64,000 nucleotides of DNA from Lysinibacillus odysseyi (GCA_014595895.1 JABUKB010000003.1:156685-220684); one strand, 5' to 3'. Positions 15,297-23,353 are shown, numbered from the stretch's first letter. The notes: a model not told the origin generated them from the letters alone. Translations and numbers: made by a program.

Positions 15297-16091
15297 ATGG
15301 ATAGAGTAAAAGGGAAAGTCGCACTAGTAACAGGTGGCGCTTCGGGCATTGGTCTTTCATCAGCGCGACTTTTAGCAAAAGAAGGAGCAAAAGTAGTTAT
15401 AGCAGATTACAGTATCGATGGGGCAAAAGAAGCAGCAAATGATATTAAAGCAAATGGCGGAGAAGCAGTGGGTATTTTCCTGGATGCAGGAAAAGAAGAA
15501 TCCATTAAAGAAGCTGTTGAATTTACAATTAAACATTATGGGAAAATAACAGTTTTATTTAATAACGTTGGTTCAACAAATTTAAAGAAAGACATAGATG
15601 TTGTGAATACCGATCTTGAGGAATGGGATCGATTAATGAATTTAAATTTAAAAAGTGTATTACTTGGAAGTCGATTTGCAATTCCTAATATGATTGAAAA
15701 TGGCGGAGGTTCAATTATCAATACAGCTTCAATGGCTGCATTCGCAGGGGACTCAATCCGTGCTGCTTATGGAGCTTCAAAAGCGGGTGTAGTTAATTTA
15801 ACTAAGTATATTGCAACACAATATGGAAAACAAAATATTCGTTGTAATGCTGTTGCACCTGGTCTAATTTTAACGCCTGCAGCAAAAAACAATATGTCAC
15901 AAGCATTATTAGATGTTTTTGGAAAATACAATCAACTACCTTATCACGGAGAGCCAGATGATATTGGTAACACGGTATTATTTTTAGCTTCAGATGAGTC
16001 GAAGTTTATAACAGGACAAACTATTCAAGTAGAAGGCGGACATTATTTAAGCAACCCGACTATCCCAGATTTTAAAGACATGATGAAATAA
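15297..16091 (+). CDS. SDR family oxidoreductase (2 of 3)
   Basis: 264-residue SDR: TGGASGIG (12-19), NNVG (89-92), Ser145, Tyr158 (AYGASK), Lys162, ITGQTIQVEGGH near the end. It resembles glucose 1-dehydrogenase/hydroxysteroid-dehydrogenase-type SDRs but the substrate cannot be read from sequence. AAAGGATGAT precedes the start. It is the first gene of a tight run: the next MFS gene starts 39 bp later, then 26 and 23 bp gaps to the second MFS and third SDR, so 15297-19437 is probably one operon. Confidence 0.9.
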   Translation: MDRVKGKVALVTGGASGIGLSSARLLAKEGAKVVIADYSIDGAKEAANDIKANGGEAVGIFLDAGKEESIKEAVEFTIKHYGKITVLFNNVGSTNLKKDIDVVNTDLEEWDRLMNLNLKSVLLGSRFAIPNMIENGGGSIINTASMAAFAGDSIRAAYGASKAGVVNLTKYIATQYGKQNIRCNAVAPGLILTPAAKNNMSQALLDVFGKYNQLPYHGEPDDIGNTVLFLASDESKFITGQTIQVEGGHYLSNPTIPDFKDMMK

Positions 16092-16130
16092 TGGTACATT
16101 TTTGCTTTTTTATAAATGTGAGGGTTAATA

Positions 16131-17387
16131 ATGATTGGTAAAATTCATAACGCCTGGTGGGTACTGATGGGTCTTTGTCTTCTTTTAGGGATCGGAAAAG
16201 GGACATTAAACTCTTCCGCCGGTCTTTTCCTACCATTCATTTCAAAAGAACTTGATATTGGAATGGGAGATTTAACTTTATATTTTAGTGTATCTGCAAT
16301 TATCACTATGTTGTATTTGCCTTTTGGCGGAAAATTGATAGCAAAATACAATATCCGTTTAATTTTAATCATTTCTATAATTTGTGAAGCGGGGGCTTAT
16401 ATTGCATTTAGTTTTATGAATTCTGTGTGGGGCTGGTATATATTCGCTGTCCCTTTGGCATTTGGTGGTGTGTTCATCACAGTCATTGCAGGCCCTGTTT
16501 TAATTAGTCAATGGTTTAAAAAAAGAAACGGACTGGCTCTTGGTATTCTAACTGCAACAGGCGGATTGTTTGGTTCAATCTCGCAACCAATTGTCGGAAA
16601 TTTAATCGCAAACCAAGGTTGGAGATTTGCCTATTTGGCTATTGGGATTACAGCCATTGTAATAGCTGTTCCTATTATTCTCCTGCTTATAAAAAAAATG
16701 AACCCTAATAAAGGGCATTATCCTTATGGTATGACCGAAAGTGAAAAGAAAAGCCAAAAATCTTTTGATACTAATCAAAATGAAGGCGTGCCATTCGTGG
16801 TTGCGAAAAGATCTTCTGCTTTTTATGCACTGATATTATTTTTATTTTTCCTGACTTCCATTTCAAGTTTTACCATGCACATTCCGACTTACCTAGTTGC
16901 TAGCGGATATGAACAAACTTTCGCTGCTAACGCAATGGGGATTTATATGTTAGGCGTTGTTTTTGGTGCATTGGTTATTGGAATTGTAAATGACAAATTG
17001 GGATCTAAGAAAGCAACAATACTTTCTATGATTTGTGGTTTAATTTCAGTTTCCTTGCTATTGTTCGCAAATTCTAGTTCTGTAGTCGTTTTTATTGCCC
17101 TTATCCTATTTGCATTTGTAACAAGTGGTATTGGCACTCTTGTACCTTCCCTTGCACTTAGCTTATTTGGAAATAAAGAATATAGCCAAATTTATTCAAC
17201 GGCTTCTTTAGGTTTAGCAATCGCTGCTATCGTCGCACTTCCAGCTTACGGTTATATATTCCAATTTACAGGAAGTTACTCAGGAGGATTATATGCAATA
17301 TTAGTAATGCTTTTTATTAATATACTTGCTGTAATTTTCGCCTATAAAGGCAAAACAAAATTAAAAAAATCAGGATTGTGGGAGTAA
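16131..17387 (+). CDS. MFS transporter, oxalate/formate antiporter-like (1 of tandem pair)
   Basis: 418 residues with 12 predicted membrane helices. N-terminal HNAWWVLMGLCLLLGIGKG and the QWFKKRNGLALGILTATGG loop between helices 4 and 5 place it in the OFA/monocarboxylate-like MFS group. A cytoplasmic loop at about 195-225 divides the halves. It is a close tandem paralogue of the next gene (long identical blocks such as SFMNSVWGWYIFA and ITSGIGT-like ends). It probably imports or exports the organic acid handled by the flanking SDRs (inference). Confidence 0.88.
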   Translation: MIGKIHNAWWVLMGLCLLLGIGKGTLNSSAGLFLPFISKELDIGMGDLTLYFSVSAIITMLYLPFGGKLIAKYNIRLILIISIICEAGAYIAFSFMNSVWGWYIFAVPLAFGGVFITVIAGPVLISQWFKKRNGLALGILTATGGLFGSISQPIVGNLIANQGWRFAYLAIGITAIVIAVPIILLLIKKMNPNKGHYPYGMTESEKKSQKSFDTNQNEGVPFVVAKRSSAFYALILFLFFLTSISSFTMHIPTYLVASGYEQTFAANAMGIYMLGVVFGALVIGIVNDKLGSKKATILSMICGLISVSLLLFANSSSVVVFIALILFAFVTSGIGTLVPSLALSLFGNKEYSQIYSTASLGLAIAAIVALPAYGYIFQFTGSYSGGLYAILVMLFINILAVIFAYKGKTKLKKSGLWE

Positions 17388-17413
17388 AATTGAATCCCAG
17401 AAGGAGATAAAAA

Positions 17414-18679
17414 TTGGAAAAAAGTAAATCTAAAATCCATTATGCATGGTGGATTCTTGTTGGTCTATGTATTATCATCGGAGTTTCGAAAGGAGCATTA
17501 AATAACTCTGCAAGTCTTTTCTTAACCCCGATTTCGCAAGAACTTGGCATTGGTATGGGTAACTTAACTTTATATCTAAGTATATCTGCAGTTGTAACAT
17601 TAATATTTCTGCCATTCGCTGGTAAGCTAGTAGCGAAATATGACATTCGTATGTTAATAATTATTTCCATTATCCTACAGGCCGGGGCTTTTATTGCGTT
17701 TAGTTTTATGAATTCTGTATGGGGTTGGTATATTTTCGCAATACCACTTGCAGTTGGTGGAACGTTCCTTACTGTAATTTTAGGTCCAGTTTTAATTAAT
17801 CAATGGTTTAAAAAGCGCAGTGGTTTAGCTCTTGGTATTTTAGCTGCTACTGGCGGAATTTTCGGTGCGATTGTACAACCAGTTGTCGGAAGATTAATTG
17901 TTAGTAACGGTTGGAGATTTTCATATGTAGCAATTGGAGTTGTAGGGATCGTTCTTGTTGTTCTTGCGACTATTGTGTTGATTAAAAAATTGTCAAAAGA
18001 AAAAGGATTATACCCTTATGGAATGGAAGAAGCGGAAAAAGGTGACCAAGTAACAAATGAGGCTTTTCAAGAAAAAGGCGTTACGATGGCGGTCGCGAAA
18101 ACATCTTCTGCTTTTTATGCCCTGTTGGTATTTTTCTTCTTGATAACTGCCATTGCGAGTTTCGTGATGCACATTCCAACTTATATAGTATCTAAAGGAT
18201 TCACTCAGGAATTTGCAGGCAATGCAATGGGGATTTTTATGTTAGGTGTTGTATTTGCTTCTCTTATTATCGGCGTTTTAAACGATAAAATCGGAACAAA
18301 GAATACGACTATACTATCCATGATTTTGGGAATGGTTTCTGTATTTATATTCTTATACGCAGCATCTAGTTCTGGTATGATTTTTGCAGCTCTCATTCTA
18401 TTTGCATTCGTTACAAGTGGAATTGGCATCATCGCACCATCTCTTACTTCAAGTTTATTCGGAAACAGAGAATACAGCCAAATATACTCATCTGCTTCAT
18501 TAGGATTAGCTATAGCTTCGATTGTCGCACTTCCAGCGTACGGATATATTTTCCAGTTTACAGGAAATTATTCGGGAGGATTATATGCAATTTTAGTAAT
18601 GCTCGCTATTAATATTGTTGCCGTTATTATTGCTTATAATGGGAAGAAAAAGTTAGAAAAAGCAGGTTTATGGAATTAA
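17414..18679 (+). CDS. MFS transporter, oxalate/formate antiporter-like (2 of tandem pair)
   Basis: 421 residues, 12 helices, closely similar along its whole length to the preceding gene (HYAWWILVGLC, QWFKKRSGLALGILAATGG, MHIPTYIVSKGF, SASLGLAIASIVALPAYGYI). It starts with TTG, supported by AAGGAG 7 bases upstream; no ATG is suitably placed. The duplication keeps both reading frames intact, which suggests distinct substrates or an import/export pair. Confidence 0.88.
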   Translation: MEKSKSKIHYAWWILVGLCIIIGVSKGALNNSASLFLTPISQELGIGMGNLTLYLSISAVVTLIFLPFAGKLVAKYDIRMLIIISIILQAGAFIAFSFMNSVWGWYIFAIPLAVGGTFLTVILGPVLINQWFKKRSGLALGILAATGGIFGAIVQPVVGRLIVSNGWRFSYVAIGVVGIVLVVLATIVLIKKLSKEKGLYPYGMEEAEKGDQVTNEAFQEKGVTMAVAKTSSAFYALLVFFFLITAIASFVMHIPTYIVSKGFTQEFAGNAMGIFMLGVVFASLIIGVLNDKIGTKNTTILSMILGMVSVFIFLYAASSSGMIFAALILFAFVTSGIGIIAPSLTSSLFGNREYSQIYSSASLGLAIASIVALPAYGYIFQFTGNYSGGLYAILVMLAINIVAVIIAYNGKKKLEKAGLWN

Positions 18680-18702
18680 ATTAAATTAAGGAGGATTTTT
18701 CA

Positions 18703-19437
18703 ATGAAGAGATTAGATGGGAAAGTAGCAATTATTACAGGAGCAGCACAAGGTATGGGTGCGGCACACGCAAAATTATTTATAGAGCACGGCGCAAAGGT
18801 TATTTTAACAGATTTAAATGATGAAAAAGGCAAAGCATTCGCAGCTGAATTAGGTGAAAATGCCCTTTTCGTTAAACAAAACGTAGCATCTGAAGAAGAT
18901 TGGGCTACAGTTATTGGGAAAGCAGAAGAAACTTTCGGTCCAGTAAACGTATTAGTAAACAACGCCGGGATTACTATGGCGAAAAATATGCTTGATATTA
19001 CGGTAGAAGAATACCGTCGCATCGTAGACATTAACCAACTATCTGTATTCTTAGGTATGAAAACTGTAGCCGCTTCAATGATGAAAGCAGGCGGCGGTTC
19101 AATCGTGAACATTTCTTCAATGAACGGCTTAGTTGCTGGTGCTGTAGGTTACACAGATACAAAATTCGCCGTACGTGGGATGACAAAAGCAGCTGCAATC
19201 AACCTAGCACCAATGGGTATTCGCGTAAATTCTGTACATCCAGGCGTTATCGCAACACCAATGGTTGTACAAGAAGATACAAAAGCGTCTGTAGAAGCAT
19301 TTTCTAAACACATTCCATTAAAACGCGTAGCACAACCAGAAGAAGTTTCAAACATGATATTATTCTTAGCTTCTGATGAGTCTAGCTACTCAACAGGTTC
19401 AGAATTTGTTATCGATGGCGGAATGACTGCTCAGTAA
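18703..19437 (+). CDS. SDR family oxidoreductase (3 of 3), hydroxysteroid dehydrogenase-like
   Basis: 244-residue SDR: TGAAQGMG (12-19), NNAG (86-89), Ser138, Tyr150 (YTDTK), Lys154, C-terminal FVIDGGMTAQ. TGAAQGMG and the MTAQ end are typical of the 3-alpha/20-beta-hydroxysteroid dehydrogenase-like group, so steroid or related cyclic alcohols are candidate substrates (inference). AAGGAGG precedes the ATG. Last gene of the SDR/MFS run, followed by a strong hairpin terminator. Confidence 0.9.
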   Translation: MKRLDGKVAIITGAAQGMGAAHAKLFIEHGAKVILTDLNDEKGKAFAAELGENALFVKQNVASEEDWATVIGKAEETFGPVNVLVNNAGITMAKNMLDITVEEYRRIVDINQLSVFLGMKTVAASMMKAGGGSIVNISSMNGLVAGAVGYTDTKFAVRGMTKAAAINLAPMGIRVNSVHPGVIATPMVVQEDTKASVEAFSKHIPLKRVAQPEEVSNMILFLASDESSYSTGSEFVIDGGMTAQ

Positions 19438-19451
19438 TTCACGTGATTTAT

Positions 19452-19471
19452 AAAGAGGATGGGACAAAACC
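19452..19471 (+). repeat. GAGGnTGGGACA intergenic repeat, copy 2
   Basis: AAAGAGGATGGGACAAAACC, 18 of 20 bases shared with 12616-12635. It immediately precedes the terminator hairpin. Confidence 0.5.
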
Positions 19472-19473
19472 CC

Positions 19474-19515
19474 AAAATATCATTTTTCTCGCCGAGAAAA
19501 ATGGTATTTTTTTTG
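19474..19515 (+). terminator. Terminator of SDR/MFS operon
   Basis: AATATCATTTTTCTCG pairs with CGAGAAAAATGGTATT, then T8. Confidence 0.85.
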
Positions 19516-19533
19516 CTGAACGTAAAAAAGGAT

Positions 19534-19643
19534 TTATTTCAACTATACATGAAAATTTTACGATGAATTTAAATCCTCCAGAAGCAGAAGCAAAAGAAAA
19601 ATTACAAACGCTTATGGAGAAACTAGCAAACGAAGGAAACTAA
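19534..19643 (+). pseudogene. Possible C-terminal coding relic
   Basis: The frame FISTIHENFTMNLNPPEAEA and KEKLQTLMEKLANEGN-stop has protein-like composition, but its only upstream start region lies inside the terminator hairpin. Probably a fragment left at a cassette edge 30 bp from the rlmH-tail repeat. Unrecognised. Confidence 0.3.
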
Positions 19644-19674
19644 TTTTAGGTTTCTTCGTTTTTATGAACCCCAC

Positions 19675-19695
19675 TTACTTATGATACGGTTCACC
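19675..19695 (-). repeat. rlmH-tail att-like repeat, copy 2
   Basis: 20 of 21 bases are identical to the rlmH end at 21039 (one base differs, synonymous). The minus strand reads G-E-P-Y-H-K-stop. Left arm GAACCCCACTTAC; right arm CTAAATGAGGTTTT. Confidence 0.75.
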
Positions 19696-19704
19696 GTAAT
19701 GTAT

Positions 19705-20727
19705 CTAAATGAGGTTTTTACTTTTTACTGTCTTAGAAGCCGTTGATGCCATTTGTTCAAATCCTTTTTCTTTAGCTTCTCTTTCAGCTTCAGCTAATAC
19801 ACTTTCAAATTTTACATCTTTTAACTTGTTCAAGTTTATCCTCATTCTAACTACTGTTCCATTAATATCACAGTCATCTAAGATTTCTTCATCAGTAGTA
19901 GCAGTTAGAGATTTTTTACCAGAGGCAATACTAAATAATCCTTCACTTAATTGAATAATCCTTTTAACTAATGCTAATCCATATCCCGAATTTTTGTAAT
20001 CATCAGGTGCATATGAATGGTTAGATAAAGCTGATAAACCTGGAGTTAGTGCCTTTCTAATAGCTTCTTCATCCGTATTTGTACCGTTCCATTTCTCTTC
20101 AACATCAAACGGAATTGTTCTTTGCAGTCCTACACCTACATCTGCAATTACAATTTCTACACAATTACTATATCTATAAGATTGCAAAGCATAGTAATAA
20201 TGAGGAGTTCCAGAATGATCAAATATATTTCTTATCATCTCTCTAACTACATATATAAACAATTCTTTTACTTCTTCTGATAAATCTAAGTTTAATAAGT
20301 CTAACGCTTTAATTACGATTTTCTCTGAAATATCTTCATAATATTGTTCTATCGTTGTATCATAGGCACCTAGTTTTCTGTAAATTTCCGTTAATGTAAC
20401 TTTTGTTGGAGCTATATATGTTGAACCCGAAGTATATGAAGGAGCATCTGAAAGACCAATTTGTTGGAAAATACCCATAGTTTCACCATAAGAAATTGCA
20501 GATTTTTTTCTAAATTCATCTATTGGCTCAATTTCATAGGGGATATTTTCTTCTTTTATTTTATCCATTGTACTTAAAAATAAAATTGCTCCTGCAGGTT
20601 CAATAAACTCTAAATGTTTAAATGTTATTTTTAAGCCGTCATCCGAATTTATATAGTAATTATTTGAATTCAAATGATCGGTCATTTTAAGCATATTTTC
20701 ATACTTCATTTCTTTAACAACTATCAT
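19705..20727 (-). CDS. GHKL ATPase with N-terminal STAS-like region
   Basis: 340-residue soluble protein. The N-terminal 100 residues (ITFKHLEFIEPAGAILFLS) look like a STAS-like fold. The C-terminal half is a GHKL ATPase: N box REMIRNIFDHSG, G1 DVGVGL, G2 SGYGLALVKRI. No histidine phosphoacceptor or membrane helix, so it is not a sensor kinase; anti-sigma-like or chaperone/defence ATPases share this fold. I chose ATG 20727 (GGAG 8 bases upstream); the open frame continues upstream into the divergent gene but without a ribosome site. Together with the divergent YjzC-like gene it fills the 1.36-kb segment next to rlmH. Confidence 0.7.
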   Translation of the reverse strand: MIVVKEMKYENMLKMTDHLNSNNYYINSDDGLKITFKHLEFIEPAGAILFLSTMDKIKEENIPYEIEPIDEFRKKSAISYGETMGIFQQIGLSDAPSYTSGSTYIAPTKVTLTEIYRKLGAYDTTIEQYYEDISEKIVIKALDLLNLDLSEEVKELFIYVVREMIRNIFDHSGTPHYYYALQSYRYSNCVEIVIADVGVGLQRTIPFDVEEKWNGTNTDEEAIRKALTPGLSALSNHSYAPDDYKNSGYGLALVKRIIQLSEGLFSIASGKKSLTATTDEEILDDCDINGTVVRMRINLNKLKDVKFESVLAEAEREAKEKGFEQMASTASKTVKSKNLI

Positions 20728-20760
20728 TAAATCAACTCCATTTATAAATTTCCATAATTC

Positions 20761-20785
20761 TATTATACCAGTAAATGGTATAATA
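20761..20785. promoter_or_regulatory. Palindromic divergent promoter/operator
   Basis: TATTATACCA-GTAAA-TGGTATAATA is a perfect 10-bp inverted repeat that presents a TATAAT -10 element to each of the two divergent genes. One protein bound here would control both. Confidence 0.6.
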
Positions 20786-20807
20786 GAGTGTGAGGAGGTG
20801 ATAACTA

Positions 20808-20972
20808 ATGAGCGATTTAAAAAAACCTGGTATGGACAATCAAAAACCTGGCAAATACATTGAAGTAGGACCAAGAGGTGGTAAATTAGATAATCCTAGA
20901 GAAGTAACAATAGATCAAGGTGATAGATTACCACCAACTCAAAAGGAAGGTCATAAATGGAAAAAGAAATAA
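20808..20972 (+). CDS. YjzC-like small protein (54 aa)
   Basis: 54 residues, hydrophilic: KPGKYIEVGPRGGKLDNPRE then VTIDQGDRLPPTQKEGHKWK. The pattern PGxYxEvGxxG...NPrxVtidxGDRlPpT matches the YjzC family of small Bacillus proteins of unknown function. GAGGAGGTG sits 7 bases before the ATG and a strong terminator follows. It is divergent from the GHKL ATPase gene and shares its palindromic promoter. A broken second copy lies at 10995. Confidence 0.75.
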   Translation: MSDLKKPGMDNQKPGKYIEVGPRGGKLDNPREVTIDQGDRLPPTQKEGHKWKKK

Positions 20973-20983
20973 AAAAAGTTAAA

Positions 20984-21027
20984 ACCATTTAGAACGCTAT
21001 TAAATCAACATTCTAAATGGTCTTTTT
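20984..21027 (+). terminator. Terminator of YjzC-like gene
   Basis: ACCATTTAGAA/TTCTAAATGGT, perfect 11-bp stem, then T5. It ends 12 bp before the rlmH stop codon. Confidence 0.8.
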
Positions 21028-21038
21028 AATTACCGCAC

Positions 21039-21059
21039 TTACTTATGATACGGTTCCCC
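21039..21059 (-). other. Attachment-site-like 3' end of rlmH (att copy 1)
   Basis: Minus strand GGGGAACCGTATCATAAGTA plus final A: codons G-E-P-Y-H-K-stop. A left arm (ATTACCGCACTTAC) follows the stop codon; on the rlmH side no arm is present, as expected for a chromosomal junction. Confidence 0.6.
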
Positions 21060-21518
21060 CTTAATAATCCTAAAACTCCTATAAATCTGTTCTACTAGCA
21101 CTAGTTTCATCAATTGGTGCGGTAGAGTCATCTTCCCAAAGCAGAGCTTCTCGTCCGCGCGCTTTAGTACATCCTCATGCAGACCAAGCGATCCGCCGAT
21201 GACAAACGCGACTTTGCTTTTGCCGTATGTCATCAGGCGGTCGATATCAGCTGCCATCTCTTCGCTGGTTTTCATCTTTCCATCCAAAGCTAATGCAATG
21301 ACATGTGTGCCCTCGCTAATTTTCGCTAAAATGCGCTCGCCCTCTTTGCGTTTGACAATATCCATATCAGCATCGCTTAACTGCTCAGGCGCTTTTTCAT
21401 CCGGTACTTCGACAAAATCAATTTTGGCATAGCCACTTAGACGTTTGGCGTATTCATCGATGCCCATTTTTAAATATTTTTCCTTTAACTTTCCGACAGA
21501 GACAATCGTTATATTCAC
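21039..21518 (-). CDS. rlmH: 23S rRNA (pseudouridine1915-N3)-methyltransferase RlmH
   Basis: SPOUT-class methyltransferase of 159 residues that methylates pseudouridine 1915 in helix 69 of 23S rRNA. Full-length family match: [17 protein letters not shown] start, knot region [33 protein letters not shown], end GEPYHK. GTG start with AAAGGTGG 7 bases upstream. Its last seven codons are the source of the direct repeat found six more times to the left; in staphylococci the same position is the SCC attachment site. Confidence 0.97.
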   Translation of the reverse strand: MNITIVSVGKLKEKYLKMGIDEYAKRLSGYAKIDFVEVPDEKAPEQLSDADMDIVKRKEGERILAKISEGTHVIALALDGKMKTSEEMAADIDRLMTYGKSKVAFVIGGSLGLHEDVLKRADEKLCFGKMTLPHQLMKLVLVEQIYRSFRIIKGEPYHK

Positions 21519-21611
21519 AGCTTATCCACCTTTACACTTCATTTACAAACAAGTTATCCACAAAAGTTATCCACATATCAACATTCGTTTTCTATATATT
21601 GTGTAAAGTTA

Positions 21612-21773
21612 TTAACTTGATACAAGATATGTTGCTAGCTCTTCACAATAAGAACATTTTGTGGATAACTTTTCTTCTTCCTCTAGTATTTCCATAACAG
21701 GAAACGATTCTGTTTCCGCCACAACCATGTCTAAAGCGTGCTCTATATGGTTTTCGCAACTATATTTTTTCAT
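21612..21773 (-). CDS. CxxH/CxxC small protein
   Basis: 53 residues: MKKYSCENHIEHALDMVVAE at the start and CSYCEE near the end. This is the CxxH...CxxC arrangement of a small Bacillales family, probably zinc-binding, of unknown function. ATG 21773 is preceded by GGAGG at 8 bases; the open frame extends 15 codons further without a ribosome site. It lies inside the DnaA-box cluster, and one box is part of its coding sequence. Confidence 0.75.
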   Translation of the reverse strand: MKKYSCENHIEHALDMVVAETESFPVMEILEEEEKLSTKCSYCEELATYLVSS

Positions 21774-21852
21774 ATTACTTTTCCTCCAATGTTCTGAAAT
21801 TTCAACAAACTTATACACATTTCGCCTTTAGTTATCCACATTTATTGTAGCA

Positions 21853-21898
21853 AACAAAAAACAAGTAGGAAAGAAAGGTGTTTTTCTTCCTACTTGTT
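21853..21898 (-). terminator. Terminator of htrA-like gene
   Basis: AACAAGTAGGAA/TTCCTACTTGTT plus further A/T pairs; T-rich tract on minus strand. Confidence 0.8.
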
Positions 21899-21927
21899 GG
21901 GTGTAACTACTCTTTAGTTATCCACAA

Positions 21928-23226
21928 TTATTCCGTACTTTCTTTTAAAACCAATTGTAACTCGATTGTTTTACCACCGCGGTATACTTTGACATTTAGC
22001 GTATCGCCTACCGCTGTTTTTGTATATAAATGTTTACGTAGGTCGATGGAATTTTCGACAGGCTGACCGTCCATTTCGTAAATGACATCGTACTGCTTCA
22101 TGCCTGCTTCTTCTGCAGATGTACCTGGTACTACTTCAGCTACGACTACCCCTGTTGTAATTCCATCAGGTAATTGCAATGTTTGTGCTTGATAGAAAGC
22201 TGGAATATCTGTTAAATCGATCAATGAAATACCCATTGCTGGACGCACGACTTCACCATTTTTTTCTAACTGATTAATAATGGGAATGACCGTATTAATC
22301 GGGATGGCAAAGCCTAACCCTTCTACTGATTCCTCAGCAATCTTCATGGAGTTAATACCAATTAATTCGCCGTTTAAATTTACTAAAGCACCACCAGAGT
22401 TACCGCCGTTAATCGCTGCATCTGTTTGTAGTACTTCCGATTGCCAGTCTTCTGTGCCGTCTCCGTTTAAATCCACAGGTACAGCACGTTCTGTACCCGA
22501 AATAACCCCGACTGTTACGGAACCGTAAAAGTCTAAACCAAGCGGGTTACCAATAGCAATGGCTGGTTCCCCTTGCTTTAATACATCGGAGTTACCGAAT
22601 TGCGCTACCGTATCCATGCCATCTGCGGATACTTTAATCACAGCTAGATCTGTCCAAATATCACTGCCAACAAGCTCCGCTTCTTTTTTCGAACCATCGG
22701 CTAATGTAATCTCTAGCTTCTCTGCCTTATCAATGACGTGATGATTCGTCACGACATAGGCATCATTACCTTCTATTTTATAAATAACTCCTGATCCTGT
22801 GCCAGCTTCCTGCAACTCACCTTCCGTTCCTTCTTGCTGCGTGAAGCCGCCATGACCAAACCAGTTATTTAATGGATTTTGTACGACTTGATAATTGGAA
22901 ATCCCAACAACAGCATCCGATACCTTTTCTACTGCACCCACGATGTCCGTTTCCACGACAGTAGCATTTTGTGTTACACCAGGTATTGTTGTTTGCTCGG
23001 TTGGTTGATTATGTGTGATATCATTCGCGAGTAAAGAAGGAGCTAATAGCCAAATTAATAAAGCGCCGATTATCACTCCTGACAAACCACTGACAAAATA
23101 GCCGGCCTTACTGCCACTTTTTTTAGCGGAGCGCTGCTGCTTTTGCTCTTCTTCTCTTTTTAAACGTTCTTGCAGAGGGGAAAGCTCTGTATGTTCGCTG
23201 TCTCGATTTTCATTATCATAATTCAT
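21928..23226 (-). CDS. htrC: HtrA-like serine protease (HtrC/YyxA type)
   Basis: 432-residue membrane-anchored S1C protease for extracytoplasmic quality control. Cytoplasmic N-terminus, one membrane helix at about 45-66 (GYFVSGLSGVIIGALLIWLL), then a trypsin-like domain with catalytic His about 162 (TNHHV), Asp about 192 (WTDLAVI) and Ser about 275 (GGNSGGAL), and a C-terminal PDZ domain (about 325-425). It lies after walJ as in B. subtilis, where the gene is htrC (yyxA), but a terminator separates the two here. AAGGAGG precedes ATG. Confidence 0.92.
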   Translation of the reverse strand: MNYDNENRDSEHTELSPLQERLKREEEQKQQRSAKKSGSKAGYFVSGLSGVIIGALLIWLLAPSLLANDITHNQPTEQTTIPGVTQNATVVETDIVGAVEKVSDAVVGISNYQVVQNPLNNWFGHGGFTQQEGTEGELQEAGTGSGVIYKIEGNDAYVVTNHHVIDKAEKLEITLADGSKKEAELVGSDIWTDLAVIKVSADGMDTVAQFGNSDVLKQGEPAIAIGNPLGLDFYGSVTVGVISGTERAVPVDLNGDGTEDWQSEVLQTDAAINGGNSGGALVNLNGELIGINSMKIAEESVEGLGFAIPINTVIPIINQLEKNGEVVRPAMGISLIDLTDIPAFYQAQTLQLPDGITTGVVVAEVVPGTSAEEAGMKQYDVIYEMDGQPVENSIDLRKHLYTKTAVGDTLNVKVYRGGKTIELQLVLKESTE

Positions 23227-23308
23227 TGTTTCGTCCTCCTTGAATACTTGTTACCTTAAAGATACGAGAGAAAAATTAAAATTACATGAAAATTGACTAA
23301 AACTATGC

Positions 23309-23353
23309 GAAAAAACGCGTAAGGAAAGTCTCTTTCAAACTTCCCCTACGCGT
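23309..23353 (-). terminator. Terminator of wal operon
   Basis: ACGCGTAAGGAAAGT pairs with ACTTCCCCTACGCGT with two mismatches; T6 on the minus strand. It separates walJ from htrC. Confidence 0.75.

Larger units (their letters stand above)
1307..21059 (-). mobile_element. Candidate composite SCC-like island downstream of rlmH
   Basis: Seen: seven same-direction copies of the rlmH 3'-terminal sequence, one being rlmH itself, bound six segments of about 0.9, 1.4, 1.2, 7.7, 7.1 and 1.4 kb. All segments lie on the downstream side of rlmH and carry accessory genes and pseudogene debris. Known: SCC elements of staphylococci integrate in the last codons of rlmH through Ccr serine recombinases and accumulate in tandem, leaving a direct repeat at each junction. 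Inferred: this is an equivalent cassette region in a non-staphylococcal Bacillales. No ccrA, ccrB or ccrC reading frame exists in the window. The left limit is unknown and may lie outside. The alternative is a palindromic repeat family that happens to share sequence with the rlmH end. Confidence 0.5.
21554..21926. other. DnaA-box cluster at rlmH/htrA
   Basis: Five perfect boxes: TTATCCACA at 21554, 21567, 21832 and 21918, and TGTGGATAA at 21660, plus TTATACACA at 21811. B. subtilis has a DnaA-box cluster at the same gene (yydA, its rlmH) that titrates DnaA, so the arrangement looks conserved. Confidence 0.75.

Noticed and set aside
1..21600. ccrA/ccrB/ccrC, transposases, integrases, CRISPR arrays or toxin-antitoxin genes
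   Set aside because: Looked for as island machinery; no large serine recombinase, tyrosine recombinase, transposase or spaced-repeat array is readable in the accessory region.
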